Positions 35,208 through 44,709 of a DNA stretch of 64,000 bases are shown here, in pieces (position 1 is the first letter of the stretch; every line of letters starts with the position of its first letter). A program made the position numbers and the translations under genes. Source of the DNA: Desulfurococcaceae archaeon UBA285 (GTDB lineage Archaea; Thermoproteota; Thermoprotei_A; Sulfolobales; Desulfurococcaceae); contig DADP01000025.1 of the NCBI GenBank assembly GCA_002495025.1, positions 23,628 through 87,627 on the forward strand, written 5' to 3'. The notes below the pieces were generated by a model. The model made no database searches, was not told where the DNA came from, and saw nothing but the letters and a program-made list of their open reading frames with translations.

Positions 35208-36650
35208 GTGTCAAATCAATTCGAGATAAAAATATATGATACCCTCTCTAAGAGTGAAAAACCACTTTATCCTCTCCAACCACAAACAGTTAAAATCTAC
35301 GTGTGTGGACCCACAGTCTACGACTACACCCATATAGGTCATGGAAGAACATATGTAGTCTACGACTCCTTCAAGAGATATCTAAATCTTAGAGGATACA
35401 ATGTAGTACACGTAATGAATATAACTGATATAGACGACAAGATCATAAAGAGAAGCCATGAAGAAAACCGTGATTGGAGAGAAATAGTAGAAGAATACAC
35501 CAAAGACTACCTTGAAGCCCTAGAGAAACTAGGTGTAAAAATAGACCACCATCCAAGAGTAACAAGCCATATAAATGAAATAATAGAGTTCATACAGAGA
35601 CTCATAGATAAAGGATATGCTTATGTAACACCAAGTGGAAGCGTCTACTTCGAAGTAGACAAGTATGAAGACTATGGAAGACTATCGGGTAGACTAGAAA
35701 AAGAATACTGGAATCAAGAACCAGAATTCCTCGGCGAAAAAAAGAAACCATACGACTTCGCTCTTTGGAAAGCAGCTAAACCAGGAGAACCATACTGGGA
35801 GAGCCCCTGGGGGAAGGGTAGACCGGGCTGGCATATAGAGTGCAGTGTAATGAGTTCTAGGTATCTAGGGGGTAGATTCGACATTCACGGTGGTGGAACA
35901 GACCTAATATTCCCCCACCATGAAAACGAGAGAGCACAGAGCGAGGCATTCTTCGACGAGAAGCCATGGGTATCAATATGGATGCATACAGGACTCGTAA
36001 TGGTTGGAGCAGATAAAATGAGTAAGAGCCTGGGCAATATTGTTCCATTAAAAGACGCTTTGAAGAAGTGGAGTCCAGGAGTTCTTAGACTCTGGTATCT
36101 CCAAGTACACTATAGAAAACCACTTGGATTTACAGATGAAGTACTAGAACAAGCTGAAAAACTCTATAATCGTGTAGTATCAGCTTACGAATTACTAGTC
36201 AAATTATCTAGAGAAGCCCGCGACCTCCACTACTTAAACGACAATGACTTAAAGATTGTTGCAGAATTAAACAATATATATATAGAGTTCCACAGGGCAT
36301 TAAGCAACGACTTTAATACACCAGAAGCTATAGCAGCACTCAACAAGTTGCTGACCACTATATATAGAGATATACAGTATAATCCAAAACACATGCTGGT
36401 TTCACTTGCATTGAAAACACTGAAATCAATTAACTACGTATTCAATATATTCGAGGAGGCCGAGCCAAGTAGAGAAGAAGTAGAACTAGATGGTTTAATC
36501 GGCATACTAGTAGATGTTAGAAGAGAACTACGAAAGAGAGGAATGTATGATCTAGCAGATACTATAAGGAGCGAGCTCGCTAAATACGGTATTCAATTAA
36601 TGGATAAAGGACTTGAAACAACATGGATTAGAATTAAAAAGCCTGGTTAG
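35208..36650 (+). CDS. cysS: Cysteinyl-tRNA synthetase
   Basis: A 480-residue class I synthetase. VCGPTVYDYTHIGHGR carries the zinc Cys and HIGH motif, DIDDKII follows, WHIECSVMSSRYLGG supplies another zinc Cys, IHGGGTDLIFPHHENE is diagnostic, and KMSKSLGN is intact. GTG 35208 is the start that avoids overlap and lies after GAGGTGA at 11 bases. ATG 35169 and GTG 35193 are in frame. tRNA-Cys is also encoded in the window. Confidence 0.95.
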   Translation: MSNQFEIKIYDTLSKSEKPLYPLQPQTVKIYVCGPTVYDYTHIGHGRTYVVYDSFKRYLNLRGYNVVHVMNITDIDDKIIKRSHEENRDWREIVEEYTKDYLEALEKLGVKIDHHPRVTSHINEIIEFIQRLIDKGYAYVTPSGSVYFEVDKYEDYGRLSGRLEKEYWNQEPEFLGEKKKPYDFALWKAAKPGEPYWESPWGKGRPGWHIECSVMSSRYLGGRFDIHGGGTDLIFPHHENERAQSEAFFDEKPWVSIWMHTGLVMVGADKMSKSLGNIVPLKDALKKWSPGVLRLWYLQVHYRKPLGFTDEVLEQAEKLYNRVVSAYELLVKLSREARDLHYLNDNDLKIVAELNNIYIEFHRALSNDFNTPEAIAALNKLLTTIYRDIQYNPKHMLVSLALKTLKSINYVFNIFEEAEPSREEVELDGLIGILVDVRRELRKRGMYDLADTIRSELAKYGIQLMDKGLETTWIRIKKPG

Positions 36651-36862
36651 AACAACTTCTTTAATTCATCAGCTAGTTTTACAATTTCTTCTTTTGAAGA
36701 CAGCGTGTTTACCTTTCTCTTTGAAGTATATAGTGCAACTTTACCAGTTAGTTTATCGCGTACTCTTATAACGTCGTGGTCTTTAAAGCTATAGATGTCT
36801 AGCAACTCTATATTTCTACTTTTTAATTCTTCTCTTAGTATTACACTTGGTGTCTTTGGCAT
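36647..36862 (-). CDS. Small unknown protein
   Basis: A 71-residue protein beginning MPKTPSVILREELKSRNIELL. It has a short beta segment (DVIRVRDKLTGKVALYTS) and a Lys-rich helical end. ATG 36862 follows GGGTG; the longer frame upstream has no coding character. It overlaps the cysS stop by four bases. The function is unknown. Confidence 0.6.
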   Translation of the reverse strand: MPKTPSVILREELKSRNIELLDIYSFKDHDVIRVRDKLTGKVALYTSKRKVNTLSSKEEIVKLADELKKLF

Positions 36863-36919
36863 AATCACACCCATAGTTTTAATTAAATACAAAAAACAAG
36901 TCTTATATAAATGAATTAA

Positions 36920-37360
36920 GTGGTGTCTTGGTATTTGCAGAAACACTATATGAAACTGGAAAATAGATGCATAGAAATTAGTGTTGGAGGAGATGTAATT
37001 CAAATAGAATCTGGTTTAACACTAGAGTTAAGACAGAGGATAATTACAGCTACTGGTGTTACAGGGTATAGTATTCACGAAATTAGAAGTGGAAAAAAGA
37101 AAGTAGTCTATTTATACTACCAGTCGAATAATACAGCGTGCCCAGAACAAGTAAAAACACAGGATGAGGTTTCAACACACTTAGCTAGTTTTAGAAGTAT
37201 TAAAACACGAGTTGGTGGATTTCTCACTATTATCACGTCTGGACAGTTTATAGTAGACTATGTCGTTATAGGTGAGCGTGAAGTAGCTATTGTAATACCT
37301 GGAAAGAGACAGGTTTACATTGAGGAAAACAAGAACGTTGTTACAATCTATATTGTTTAA
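36920..37360 (+). CDS. Unknown beta-rich protein
   Basis: A 146-residue protein with no family I can name. Repeated strands dominate (VVYLYYQSNN, GGFLTIITSGQFIVDYVVIGEREVAIVI). Two cysteines occur. The start is unsettled among GTG 36920, TTG 36935 and ATG 36950. Its stop overlaps the convergent IPK gene by four bases. Confidence 0.55.
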   Translation: MVSWYLQKHYMKLENRCIEISVGGDVIQIESGLTLELRQRIITATGVTGYSIHEIRSGKKKVVYLYYQSNNTACPEQVKTQDEVSTHLASFRSIKTRVGGFLTIITSGQFIVDYVVIGEREVAIVIPGKRQVYIEENKNVVTIYIV

Positions 37361-38145
37361 TCCTCTCTATGTGTAATTAAAGTAGAATTTCTTGGAATAC
37401 CGCCTCTAATAGCTTCTATAACAGATTCAACATCAAAGCCCGATACTACAACAACATCTATTTTTAACTCCACAGCTAGTTTACTCATTGACAATACCTT
37501 TCCATAGATTCCACCAGTAGCATCTGCTTTCTCGTTTTCTCTTAGAAGCTTCAATACATCTTCGAGGTTTCCAGGCGTAATCTTATGAATTAGCTCTGGG
37601 TTTCTACAAGTCTTGGGATTACAATTATAGACTCCAGGTACATCAGTCAACAAGATCATTCTCTCCGGTTTTAAATACCTTGAAAGTAGTTCAAACACTC
37701 TCTCTGTTGATAAAACTATTGGTTTACTCTTCGTTGGAATACACTCACCATATAGAACAGGTATAATACCTGTTTCTACGAGGATTTCTACTGGTTTATA
37801 GAAGACGTCGAAATCTTTTTTCTCCTCGTCATAGTATACTATAGCACTTGTTTGAACACTAGTAACTGGTAGACCCTTGTTCACCAAGTAGTCTACGATA
37901 ATTCTATTTAGCGACCTGGTGGCTTCGTGGCATTTCACTAAGAGCTCTCTACCACCGCTCTCTCTGTGTTTTAATACGGTGTAGTGTGCAAAACTACCTC
38001 CTCCATTACCCATAATGATCTTTAAGCTATTTATTCTATTTAAAACCTCGTAGAGTGATTTGAGTGCTTTATAGTTGAGTGAAACAGGGTTGTCTTTATT
38101 GGTTATAAAGCTTCCTCCGATTTTAACATATATGTATTTCTGCAA
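37357..38145 (-). CDS. ipk: Isopentenyl phosphate kinase
   Basis: A 262-residue amino acid kinase-fold enzyme that phosphorylates isopentenyl phosphate to IPP in the archaeal mevalonate pathway. YVKIGGSFITNK binds phosphate, MGNGGGSFAHYTV carries the substrate-binding His, LLTDVPGVYNCNP is the fold signature, and DATGGIYGKVLSM is the nucleotide site. TTG 38145 follows AGGTG. The prenyltransferase that uses IPP lies about 5 kb away. Confidence 0.9.
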   Translation of the reverse strand: MQKYIYVKIGGSFITNKDNPVSLNYKALKSLYEVLNRINSLKIIMGNGGGSFAHYTVLKHRESGGRELLVKCHEATRSLNRIIVDYLVNKGLPVTSVQTSAIVYYDEEKKDFDVFYKPVEILVETGIIPVLYGECIPTKSKPIVLSTERVFELLSRYLKPERMILLTDVPGVYNCNPKTCRNPELIHKITPGNLEDVLKLLRENEKADATGGIYGKVLSMSKLAVELKIDVVVVSGFDVESVIEAIRGGIPRNSTLITHRED

Positions 38146-38237
38146 TACTTTTACACCTGAAATCTATTATATTTATCCTAGTAAGTAATCTTATTTTTGA
38201 AACCGTGTTGAAACCGCGTTGTTTTGGAGGATAAAAC

Positions 38238-39611
38238 TTGCACTCTATTAAATCAACACTTGTAAAAACAAGGAATGTATTGTCGAGGGAATACATATAC
38301 CTAGTAGTTGTAAACATTATTAATGTTTATTTAATGATCATTGGATGGAACTACTACGATGTAAATTACTTTATTGCATGGTATAATGAATACTTTAAAA
38401 CTGGTAGAATACTTGAAATCTATACATCTGAATTAAAAGTTGCTTATCCACCACTTGCAATATTCCACTTTGTACTCACACACGCTGTTGCAACCTGGTT
38501 ATTTGGTGAAAACCTACTAGCCCAGGTTGTAATAAACAAAATACCTCTTCTTATAGCGTTTAATACAATATACTTTATACTACGTAGGCATTATGGTAGA
38601 ATAGCTGGTTATTTATGGCTTGCTACTTTCTCAGCGTACTCGTTAATTCTAAGCTACCAGTTTGATTTAACAGCAAGTCTCTTTATTCTCCTCGCAATTA
38701 CTAGTCTTAAATACAAAAAGTATACTGCTACAGGTGTTTACCTTGCACTAGCCAGTTTATTAAAGCAAACTCTAGGTGTACTAGCACTCCCTGTTGTACT
38801 ATATCTCTACAAGAAAAGAGCTATTAGAGAGCTGAAACAGTTTTTACTAGGCGTGGTTTTAACTGTCGGTGTCTTTATAGCTCCATTCTTTATTACCTCG
38901 CCCACAGCCTTTCTAGATAAAATATTGTTCTTCCATGCGAGGAGGCCGCCGCAATATATGAGTATATGGGCTATACCCCTATACTACTATAAATACGAAT
39001 TGAACATTATTGTTGAACTAGTATCTACGGTATGGATAATACCGTTTCTAGCATACCTGGTACTTACAGTATTCAATATGTGGTGGAAGCTTGAAACAAA
39101 CTATAATGATGAATACTTTATTATTGTAAAATACATGGTGTTACTAGTAGCTGGACTAGTATTTCTCAATAAAATCGGCAATATAAACTACTTGGTGTGG
39201 ACTGCTCCTCCACTAATAGTGTTTACTTCTCTACTCAGAGATCAAAAAGTGAAAAAATCCATTGTAAACCTCTATGTATTCATTAACTCAATAATTAGTT
39301 TCGTATTTGGATTTATCATGTTTGCAACTCCACTGATTGCGGGTTCAGACTATATCTTTGTAGCAGAGGATTGGAAATGGGTACCGGCAGACAAGTTTAT
39401 ATATGATTGTCTCTCGTCAGACCCCTCAAACTTTGTATACGGGTTTATTATATTTCTACGTTCAATACCAGCCGTGAGAGAAGCAGCATACTCTATATCC
39501 ATTACACACCACTATACCATGGTGTTTACTATATTGATTTATTCAATAGCGGCTTTCTACATAGTTTACTTGGTATATAAGTACAATGACAACCAGTCTC
39601 CGAGGGCTTGA
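38238..39611 (+). CDS. Polytopic GT-C-like membrane glycosyltransferase
   Basis: A 457-residue protein with about ten membrane helices. YYDVNYFIAWYNEYFKTGRI and AYPPLAIFHF near the N-terminus resemble the first outer loop and acidic site of GT-C mannosyl/glucosyltransferases. LDKILFFHARRPPQYMSIW is a further soluble loop. It probably transfers sugars from a polyprenyl-phosphate donor, by inference. TTG 38238 follows GGAGG by eight bases. It ends six bases before dphB and may be cotranscribed. Confidence 0.65.
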   Translation: MHSIKSTLVKTRNVLSREYIYLVVVNIINVYLMIIGWNYYDVNYFIAWYNEYFKTGRILEIYTSELKVAYPPLAIFHFVLTHAVATWLFGENLLAQVVINKIPLLIAFNTIYFILRRHYGRIAGYLWLATFSAYSLILSYQFDLTASLFILLAITSLKYKKYTATGVYLALASLLKQTLGVLALPVVLYLYKKRAIRELKQFLLGVVLTVGVFIAPFFITSPTAFLDKILFFHARRPPQYMSIWAIPLYYYKYELNIIVELVSTVWIIPFLAYLVLTVFNMWWKLETNYNDEYFIIVKYMVLLVAGLVFLNKIGNINYLVWTAPPLIVFTSLLRDQKVKKSIVNLYVFINSIISFVFGFIMFATPLIAGSDYIFVAEDWKWVPADKFIYDCLSSDPSNFVYGFIIFLRSIPAVREAAYSISITHHYTMVFTILIYSIAAFYIVYLVYKYNDNQSPRA

Positions 39612-39617
39612 GGAATA

Positions 39618-40382
39618 ATGCTGGTTTTCATTGGATTAGGCTATTCACTAAGACATTTAACTAGTGAAGCAGTGGAATGGATTAAAAAAGCAGATGTAGT
39701 ATATGTTGATACATATACTTCTCTATATGAAGACCCTCTCGAAGACCTTAAAACCCTCAATTCAAATGCAGAGTTTATTTTTGCCAAGAGAAGAGATCTC
39801 GAGGGAAACGCCATTAGAGAAATAATTAATAGAGCAAGAGAAAAACTAGTTGTAATAGCTGTTCCAGGAGACCCCTTTATAGCTACAACACACGATGCAA
39901 TACTCAGCGAGGCCATGGAAAACAATATTGAGTTTAAAGTAGTAAACGGCATTTCTATTTTAACACTAGCATATAGTAGAACAGGTCTTCAAACCTATAG
40001 ATTTGGAAAAATAGTTACACTTATATATCCAACACACTTTAAACCAATAAGTACAATTGAAACAATATATGATAACTTGAATAGAGGACTCCACACGCTA
40101 GTACTATTAGATCTAAGAATTGAAGAAAACAAAGCTATGAGCATACCGGAAGCAACAAGTATACTTCTCGAACTAGACTATGCTGGAAAACTCAGAGATA
40201 GAATAGCTATTGGACTAGCTAGACTGGGTTGGAGAGATGAAAAAATATGTGCTGATACCCTGGAGAAACTCGGGAGCTATAAATATCCGCCTCCACCACA
40301 CAGTATAATAGTGACATCGAAGCCAGACCCTGTTGAAGAAGAAATAGTTAACTACTGGAAAAAACAGTGTAGAGTAGACTAG
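39618..40382 (+). CDS. dphB: Diphthine synthase
   Basis: A 254-residue SAM-dependent methyltransferase that makes diphthine on the elongation factor 2 histidine. The family markers are LVFIGLGYSLRHLTSEAVE, VYVDTYTSLYED, the VIAVPGDPFIATTH tetrapyrrole-methylase-like SAM loop, and the late IAIGLARLGWRDEKI and PPPPHSIIV. Length is normal. ATG follows GAGG by four bases. Its stop overlaps the convergent hydrolase by four bases. Confidence 0.93.
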   Translation: MLVFIGLGYSLRHLTSEAVEWIKKADVVYVDTYTSLYEDPLEDLKTLNSNAEFIFAKRRDLEGNAIREIINRAREKLVVIAVPGDPFIATTHDAILSEAMENNIEFKVVNGISILTLAYSRTGLQTYRFGKIVTLIYPTHFKPISTIETIYDNLNRGLHTLVLLDLRIEENKAMSIPEATSILLELDYAGKLRDRIAIGLARLGWRDEKICADTLEKLGSYKYPPPPHSIIVTSKPDPVEEEIVNYWKKQCRVD

Positions 40383-40936
40383 AGCTTATCTATTAATTCA
40401 AGTAGTTCGTTTGTCTTCACTATTCGTGCTCCAAGAACTTTCTCCATGTATTTCAACGCGTATTCATGGTCTTCTCTACTAAACGCTGCAACAGCGTCTT
40501 CTACTATTATCAACTTAAATCTCTCGTAGTATGCATCGATAGCTGTGTGAAATACACAGATATGTGTATGTATTCCAGTTAAAACCACTGTGTCTACTCC
40601 GAGATCTCTTAAAACATATGCTAACCCCGTTTCTCTAAACCCGCTATAAGACCTCTTGTAGAAGACTAGATCTCTATTCTCAACTGGTTTTAATTCATCT
40701 ACTATAGATGCCTCGGGATCACCTCTCATTGCATGAGGACCCCATATATTCAACTCGTAGTCTATTGGGAGGTGCTGGTCTGCCAAGTATATAACGGGAA
40801 TGTTTTTCTCGCGGGCTTTTTCCACTATTTGCTTTATTCTTGGAAGTATTTCGAGCGCACTAGGACTTTTTAAGCGGCCATAAACAAACTCTCTTAGCAT
40901 ATCTATAACTAGTATTGCAGGCTTCACCGAAGCCAC
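40379..40936 (-). CDS. Isochorismatase-family cysteine hydrolase (nicotinamidase-like)
   Basis: A 185-residue hydrolase. The triad is visible: Asp in ILVIDMLREF, Lys in FYKRSYSGF and Cys in GIHTHICVFHTAIDAYY. The cis-peptide context of nicotinamidases is fairly well matched, and HLPIDYELNIWGPHAM could supply metal ligands. Nicotinamidase (NAD salvage) is the best guess, but related hydrolases share the triad. It is divergent from a C/D box RNA and gdhA. Confidence 0.8.
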   Translation of the reverse strand: MASVKPAILVIDMLREFVYGRLKSPSALEILPRIKQIVEKAREKNIPVIYLADQHLPIDYELNIWGPHAMRGDPEASIVDELKPVENRDLVFYKRSYSGFRETGLAYVLRDLGVDTVVLTGIHTHICVFHTAIDAYYERFKLIIVEDAVAAFSREDHEYALKYMEKVLGARIVKTNELLELIDKL

Positions 40937-40972
40937 CGTGTTTAAGTATATAGGTTTTTAATCTATTATTCT

Positions 40973-41031
40973 TTTTGATGATGAACGACTTCGGTTCGGA
41001 TTATATGAAGAGCCGTGTGAGGGCTGATTTC
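40973..41031 (+). ncRNA. C/D box guide sRNA with decoding-site-matching guide
   Basis: All four boxes are present with canonical archaeal spacing. C box ATGATGA is at 40978-40984, a 12-nt guide at 40985-40996, D' box CGGA at 40997-41000, C' box ATGAAGA at 41005-41011, a second 12-nt guide at 41012-41023, and D box CTGA at 41024-41027. The first guide contains ACGACTTC, complementary to GAAGUCGU, the near-universal 16S segment at E. coli 1491-1498. A TATA-like TTTAAGTATATA lies about 27 bases upstream. The target of the second guide was not identified. Confidence 0.85.
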
Positions 41032-41092
41032 TCTGTGTATTTTTAGTGATCAATATATACCATATATACTTACATATTCGCCTATTGATAAA

Positions 41093-41100
41093 TTTATAAA
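41093..41100 (+). promoter_or_regulatory. TATA box of gdhA
   Basis: TTTATAAA lies 39 bases before the gdhA start codon, which predicts a short leader of about 15-20 nt containing GGGTG. Confidence 0.5.
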
Positions 41101-41138
41101 CTCTAGACTTCATTATATTGGTCTCGGGTGCGTATCAA

Positions 41139-42425
41139 ATGTCTGAATATGCAACTCTATATGAAAACGACCCGGTTTACCAAATGGCTGTTAAACAATT
41201 AAAAGAAGCAGCCGGAATCCTAGGACTACCAGACGAATACGTTGAAGTACTTAGACACCCGGAAAAACTAGTACAAGTTAAAATTGTTGTCAAGAGAGAT
41301 AATGGCAAAGTAGAAACATATGTTGGATGGAGAAGCCAGCACAATAGTGCTCTAGGACCCTACAAAGGAGGTATTAGATACAGCCCCAACGCCACTGCAG
41401 GTGAAACTGTAGCTCTCTCAATGTGGATGACTTGGAAGAACTCTCTAGCTGGTATACCATATGGTGGTGGAAAAGGAGCTGTTAGAGTAGACCCCAAGAC
41501 ACTTTCACAGAGAGAACTAGAAGAACTAAGTAGAAAGTACTTTGCCGCACTAGCTAAAGACGTTGGTCCAGACCTAGACATTCCAGCACCAGACGTCTAC
41601 ACTAATCCACAAGTAATGGCTTGGTACTACGATGAATACGCAAAGATCACCGGACAACCATCATATGCATGGGGCGTAGTAACAGCTAAACCAGTAGACC
41701 TCGGCGGCCTACACGCTAGAGTAGTATCAACAGGATATGGAGTAGCATTAACAGCAAGAGAGGCAGCTAAGAGAGTGCTTGGCGGAGTAGAAGGCAAAAC
41801 TGTAGCAGTACATGGATTTGGAAACGTTGGAATGTATGCTGCTAAATACCTAGCAGAGTGGGGAGCAATAGTTGTAGCAGTAAGCGACAGCCAGGGATAC
41901 ATATACAACCCGAAGGGATTAAACATTGATGAAGTAATAGAAGTAAAGAACAAGACAGGAAGCGTTATCAACTACAAGGGCGGAGGTGTAAAAGTATCTA
42001 AGAACCACATGGAACTCCTCGAACTCCCAGTAGACATACTCGTACCAGCTGCAATTGAAAACGTAATTACAGCTGAAAACGTACACAGAGTAAAAGCAAA
42101 AGTAATATCTGAGGGTGCAAATGGACCGACAACTCCAGAAGCAGACAGGATCCTACATGAAAAAGGCGTTGTAGTAGTACCAGACATTCTAGCAAACGCT
42201 GGTGGAGTAACAATGAGCTGGATTGAGTGGAGCCACAACAGAATGGGATGCTTCCTAACAGACCAAGAAGCACTAGACAGACTAGACAAAATGATGTCTC
42301 AAAACTTCAATAGAGTATTCGACGAGTGGCAAAAGAAGTATTCACAATACCCAATGAGAATGGCAGCCTATGCCATAGCTGTTGACAGAGTAGTAAGAGC
42401 GATGAAACTACGCGGCTGGATCTAG
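41139..42425 (+). CDS. gdhA: Glutamate dehydrogenase
   Basis: A 428-residue hexameric dehydrogenase interconverting glutamate and 2-oxoglutarate. The segment YKGGIRYSPNATAGETVALSMWMTWKNSLAGIPYGGGKGA holds the substrate-binding lysines. DIPAPDVYTN gives the catalytic Asp, and the Rossmann motif is AVHGFGNVGMYAAKYL. ISEGANGPTTPEAD and GGVTMSWIEWSHN close the family signature. ATG 41139 follows GGGTG by eight bases; the frame extends to TTG 41118. It has its own promoter, and in peptide-fermenting archaea this enzyme is highly expressed. Confidence 0.96.
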   Translation: MSEYATLYENDPVYQMAVKQLKEAAGILGLPDEYVEVLRHPEKLVQVKIVVKRDNGKVETYVGWRSQHNSALGPYKGGIRYSPNATAGETVALSMWMTWKNSLAGIPYGGGKGAVRVDPKTLSQRELEELSRKYFAALAKDVGPDLDIPAPDVYTNPQVMAWYYDEYAKITGQPSYAWGVVTAKPVDLGGLHARVVSTGYGVALTAREAAKRVLGGVEGKTVAVHGFGNVGMYAAKYLAEWGAIVVAVSDSQGYIYNPKGLNIDEVIEVKNKTGSVINYKGGGVKVSKNHMELLELPVDILVPAAIENVITAENVHRVKAKVISEGANGPTTPEADRILHEKGVVVVPDILANAGGVTMSWIEWSHNRMGCFLTDQEALDRLDKMMSQNFNRVFDEWQKKYSQYPMRMAAYAIAVDRVVRAMKLRGWI

Positions 42426-42670
42426 CCTCTTTTATAAACCAATTCTCCTTTTTTACTCCTTATTTCAACAACTCTGTGAAACGGTATTTGATCACCGTTT
42501 TTAGTAAATATATATCCTCCACGAACATCAATTATGATCTCGCCTGGAATAGGCTTGAGAGTCTCCTCGTTGTCAACTCTGTATTTAACGTATATAAAGT
42601 ACTCGCTACTCCTCCCAGTAAAAAATATCTTTTTCAACCATTCCTCTATTTCTCCTCTCTTTCTACCCAT
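42422..42670 (-). CDS. UPF0248/DUF504 family small protein
   Basis: An 82-residue archaeal protein of the DUF504 type. The closing GYIFTKNGDQIPFHRVVEIRSK with its IPFHR motif is characteristic. Related proteins have been grouped with RNA repair, but the role is unproven. ATG follows GGAGGGAGTAA, a strong site. It overlaps the gdhA stop by four bases and lies just upstream of the prenyltransferase gene in the same direction. Confidence 0.78.
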   Translation of the reverse strand: MGRKRGEIEEWLKKIFFTGRSSEYFIYVKYRVDNEETLKPIPGEIIIDVRGGYIFTKNGDQIPFHRVVEIRSKKGELVYKRG

Positions 42671-42698
42671 TTACTCCCTCCACTATATTCGAATTGTT

Positions 42699-43805
42699 TT
42701 ATTTCTCTCTATAAGCTAGTTTATAAGTCAACCACTCTAGGAACTCTCTCGCCTCGCTAGAAATCTCCTTGGAGTCTTTGATAGCACCAAGTGCTTTCTC
42801 GACATTGTTTTTAATTGTTTTTTCACAGTATTCTAGTGCACCAGTAGTTTTCACTATTTCTCTAACTCTCTCTACGTATTCATCTGTTATTTCTTCTTCG
42901 CTCATTTCATCATAGACGAGTTCGAGGAGTTTTCTATCATCGCTACTAGCATACTCGTATGCTTTAATTACGAGTAGTGTTTTCTTCTTTCCTTTTACAT
43001 CGCTACCAGCTGGTTTACCCGTTACACTGGGGTCTCCATATAATCCAATAATATCGTCTCTTATTTGGAAAGCCACACCCGCTGGATTAGCGTATTCTGA
43101 GAGTTCCCGTAGCAGTCTATCATTGTGTTTACCAGATGCTATTGCACCTAGGTGTAGTGGAAGTTCTATTGTGTAAGACGATGTCTTTAATTTATATACG
43201 AGTGTAATGTCTTCTTCTCCCACGTTTCGAAGTGGTAGTTTAGAGAATAATACATCTAGGTATTGTCCATAAGCTACTAGTCTAAGTCCACGTGTATATG
43301 TTGAAACCAGTTGTGGTACTAAGACTGGATCAATGTTTTTCGAGGCTAGTAGTCCAACAGCTAATGCTTCCAAGTAGTCTCCAGTTGTAATTGCCTGTGA
43401 TATACCGTAGTGACTGCAATCACTCCAACCATGTTTCCTGCATATTTCTCTGAAAACAACGTGTGCTGTAGGCCCTCCTCTTCTAACCTCGTCTCTATCC
43501 ATTATGTCGTCGTGTACTAGCAGATAGCTTTGGAGTAGTTCTATTGCAACCATAACATCCATTATTGGATTTAAACTACCACTACCCCACTCGCGACTCC
43601 AATAACCAACAAGTGCTAATACAGCTCTTAGTCTCTTACCACCCCTCAATGTAAATTTTTTTGCAACATCAACTACATCTCTTGCTTTTATAGCTTCCAA
43701 TTCTACTTCTCTATATAGCTCGTCGAAGAATGCTTTCAACCTCTCATTTACTCCTTGGACAACGAATTCTATTAACTTCTCTCTACTCAAACCCTCGTAT
43801 TTCAA
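42699..43805 (-). CDS. Polyprenyl (geranylgeranyl/farnesylgeranyl) diphosphate synthase
   Basis: A 368-residue trans-prenyltransferase that builds membrane lipid chains. The first Asp-rich motif is LLVHDDIMDRDEVRRGGPT, and the second is QIRDDIIGLYGD. GGKRLRAVLALVGYW binds IPP, and GSDVKGKKKTLLVIKA is the late Lys motif. TTG 43805 follows GAGGTG by six bases and is preferred over the upstream end of the open frame. Chain length cannot be told reliably from the sequence. Confidence 0.92.
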   Translation of the reverse strand: MKYEGLSREKLIEFVVQGVNERLKAFFDELYREVELEAIKARDVVDVAKKFTLRGGKRLRAVLALVGYWSREWGSGSLNPIMDVMVAIELLQSYLLVHDDIMDRDEVRRGGPTAHVVFREICRKHGWSDCSHYGISQAITTGDYLEALAVGLLASKNIDPVLVPQLVSTYTRGLRLVAYGQYLDVLFSKLPLRNVGEEDITLVYKLKTSSYTIELPLHLGAIASGKHNDRLLRELSEYANPAGVAFQIRDDIIGLYGDPSVTGKPAGSDVKGKKKTLLVIKAYEYASSDDRKLLELVYDEMSEEEITDEYVERVREIVKTTGALEYCEKTIKNNVEKALGAIKDSKEISSEAREFLEWLTYKLAYREK

Positions 43806-43887
43806 TTTATACACCTCTATGTAAATAAAGACTTGGAAGTAAATATGTTGTTTTTCAATTCTTTTTCCTTGATCGTTGATTATTTGT

Positions 43888-44709
43888 TTATGTACCAACC
43901 TCTATTGGTTCCTCCACTACAATTCTCTTTAATAATTGGAGAGCTGATAGGGCTGCTAAATAACTTGTTTTTGGATTGAGAGGATGTGGTGTATTCTCTA
44001 CTCTTATATAGATTGTTGATACATTGCTTTCAACTTCTATTTCATGAATATTTCTCTTTAATTCTGGATCAGCATATACTTCAACCCATGGAATTACTCC
44101 AGCGGCTAGTGATAGCGCAGCAACAACGTTTACATTTGCTGAAAATAGTTTTACAGCTACATCTCCCCTACCCTCATAGATCTTTGTCTTCGCAGTTACC
44201 TCCTTGAAGCCAAGTTTTTCAAGAGTATTCTTATCAAACGAATATACGTTTTTATATGTTCTAAGAACGATTCTCTTAATTCCTTTGTTTGAAAGAGCTT
44301 TAACAGCATCTAATCCGGCAATTGCACCTGTGGGTATGTATACTCTACTTCCACTCTTCATACAAGCCTGTTTTATCTCTTGGAGAGTGTTTTCATCGAG
44401 TAGAGCACCCACGCTAAGTATGACGGTGTTTATTCCTCGTGATAGTATTTTAGGAATGTATTCTTCTACAGCTTTTTGTGATGCTGCTTCTACTACTAGT
44501 TGTGGTTTAGAGTTAAACATACAATCTAGGTCTCTACAAATACTTATATTGGCTTTTACCGTGGGGCAGTAGTTTTCTAGTATTTTCTCGCATTTATCCG
44601 GGTATATGTCCATTAGAGCTGTTAATTCAGCATTTCTAATTTCTCCACTACATATGCTTTCAACTATTATTGATCCTATTGCTCCACATCCAAGAACGGC
44701 TATTTTCAC
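43888..44709 (-). CDS. nadX: L-aspartate dehydrogenase
   Basis: A 273-residue NAD(P)-dependent dehydrogenase that makes iminoaspartate, the first step of de novo NAD synthesis. MKIAVLGCGAIGSIIVE is the Rossmann motif, LVVEAASQKAVEEY and RVYIPTGAIAGLDAVKA are family segments, and NVVAALSLAAGV carries the late active-site region. GTG 44709 follows GGTGG and overlaps the nadC stop by four bases. It is last in the nadA-nadC-nadX operon. Confidence 0.93.
   Translation of the reverse strand: MKIAVLGCGAIGSIIVESICSGEIRNAELTALMDIYPDKCEKILENYCPTVKANISICRDLDCMFNSKPQLVVEAASQKAVEEYIPKILSRGINTVILSVGALLDENTLQEIKQACMKSGSRVYIPTGAIAGLDAVKALSNKGIKRIVLRTYKNVYSFDKNTLEKLGFKEVTAKTKIYEGRGDVAVKLFSANVNVVAALSLAAGVIPWVEVYADPELKRNIHEIEVESNVSTIYIRVENTPHPLNPKTSYLAALSALQLLKRIVVEEPIEVGT

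Noticed and set aside
38190..38232. Short direct repeat GAAACCGYGTT before the GT-C gene
   Set aside because: Only two copies, adjacent, with no third unit or symmetry; no support for function.
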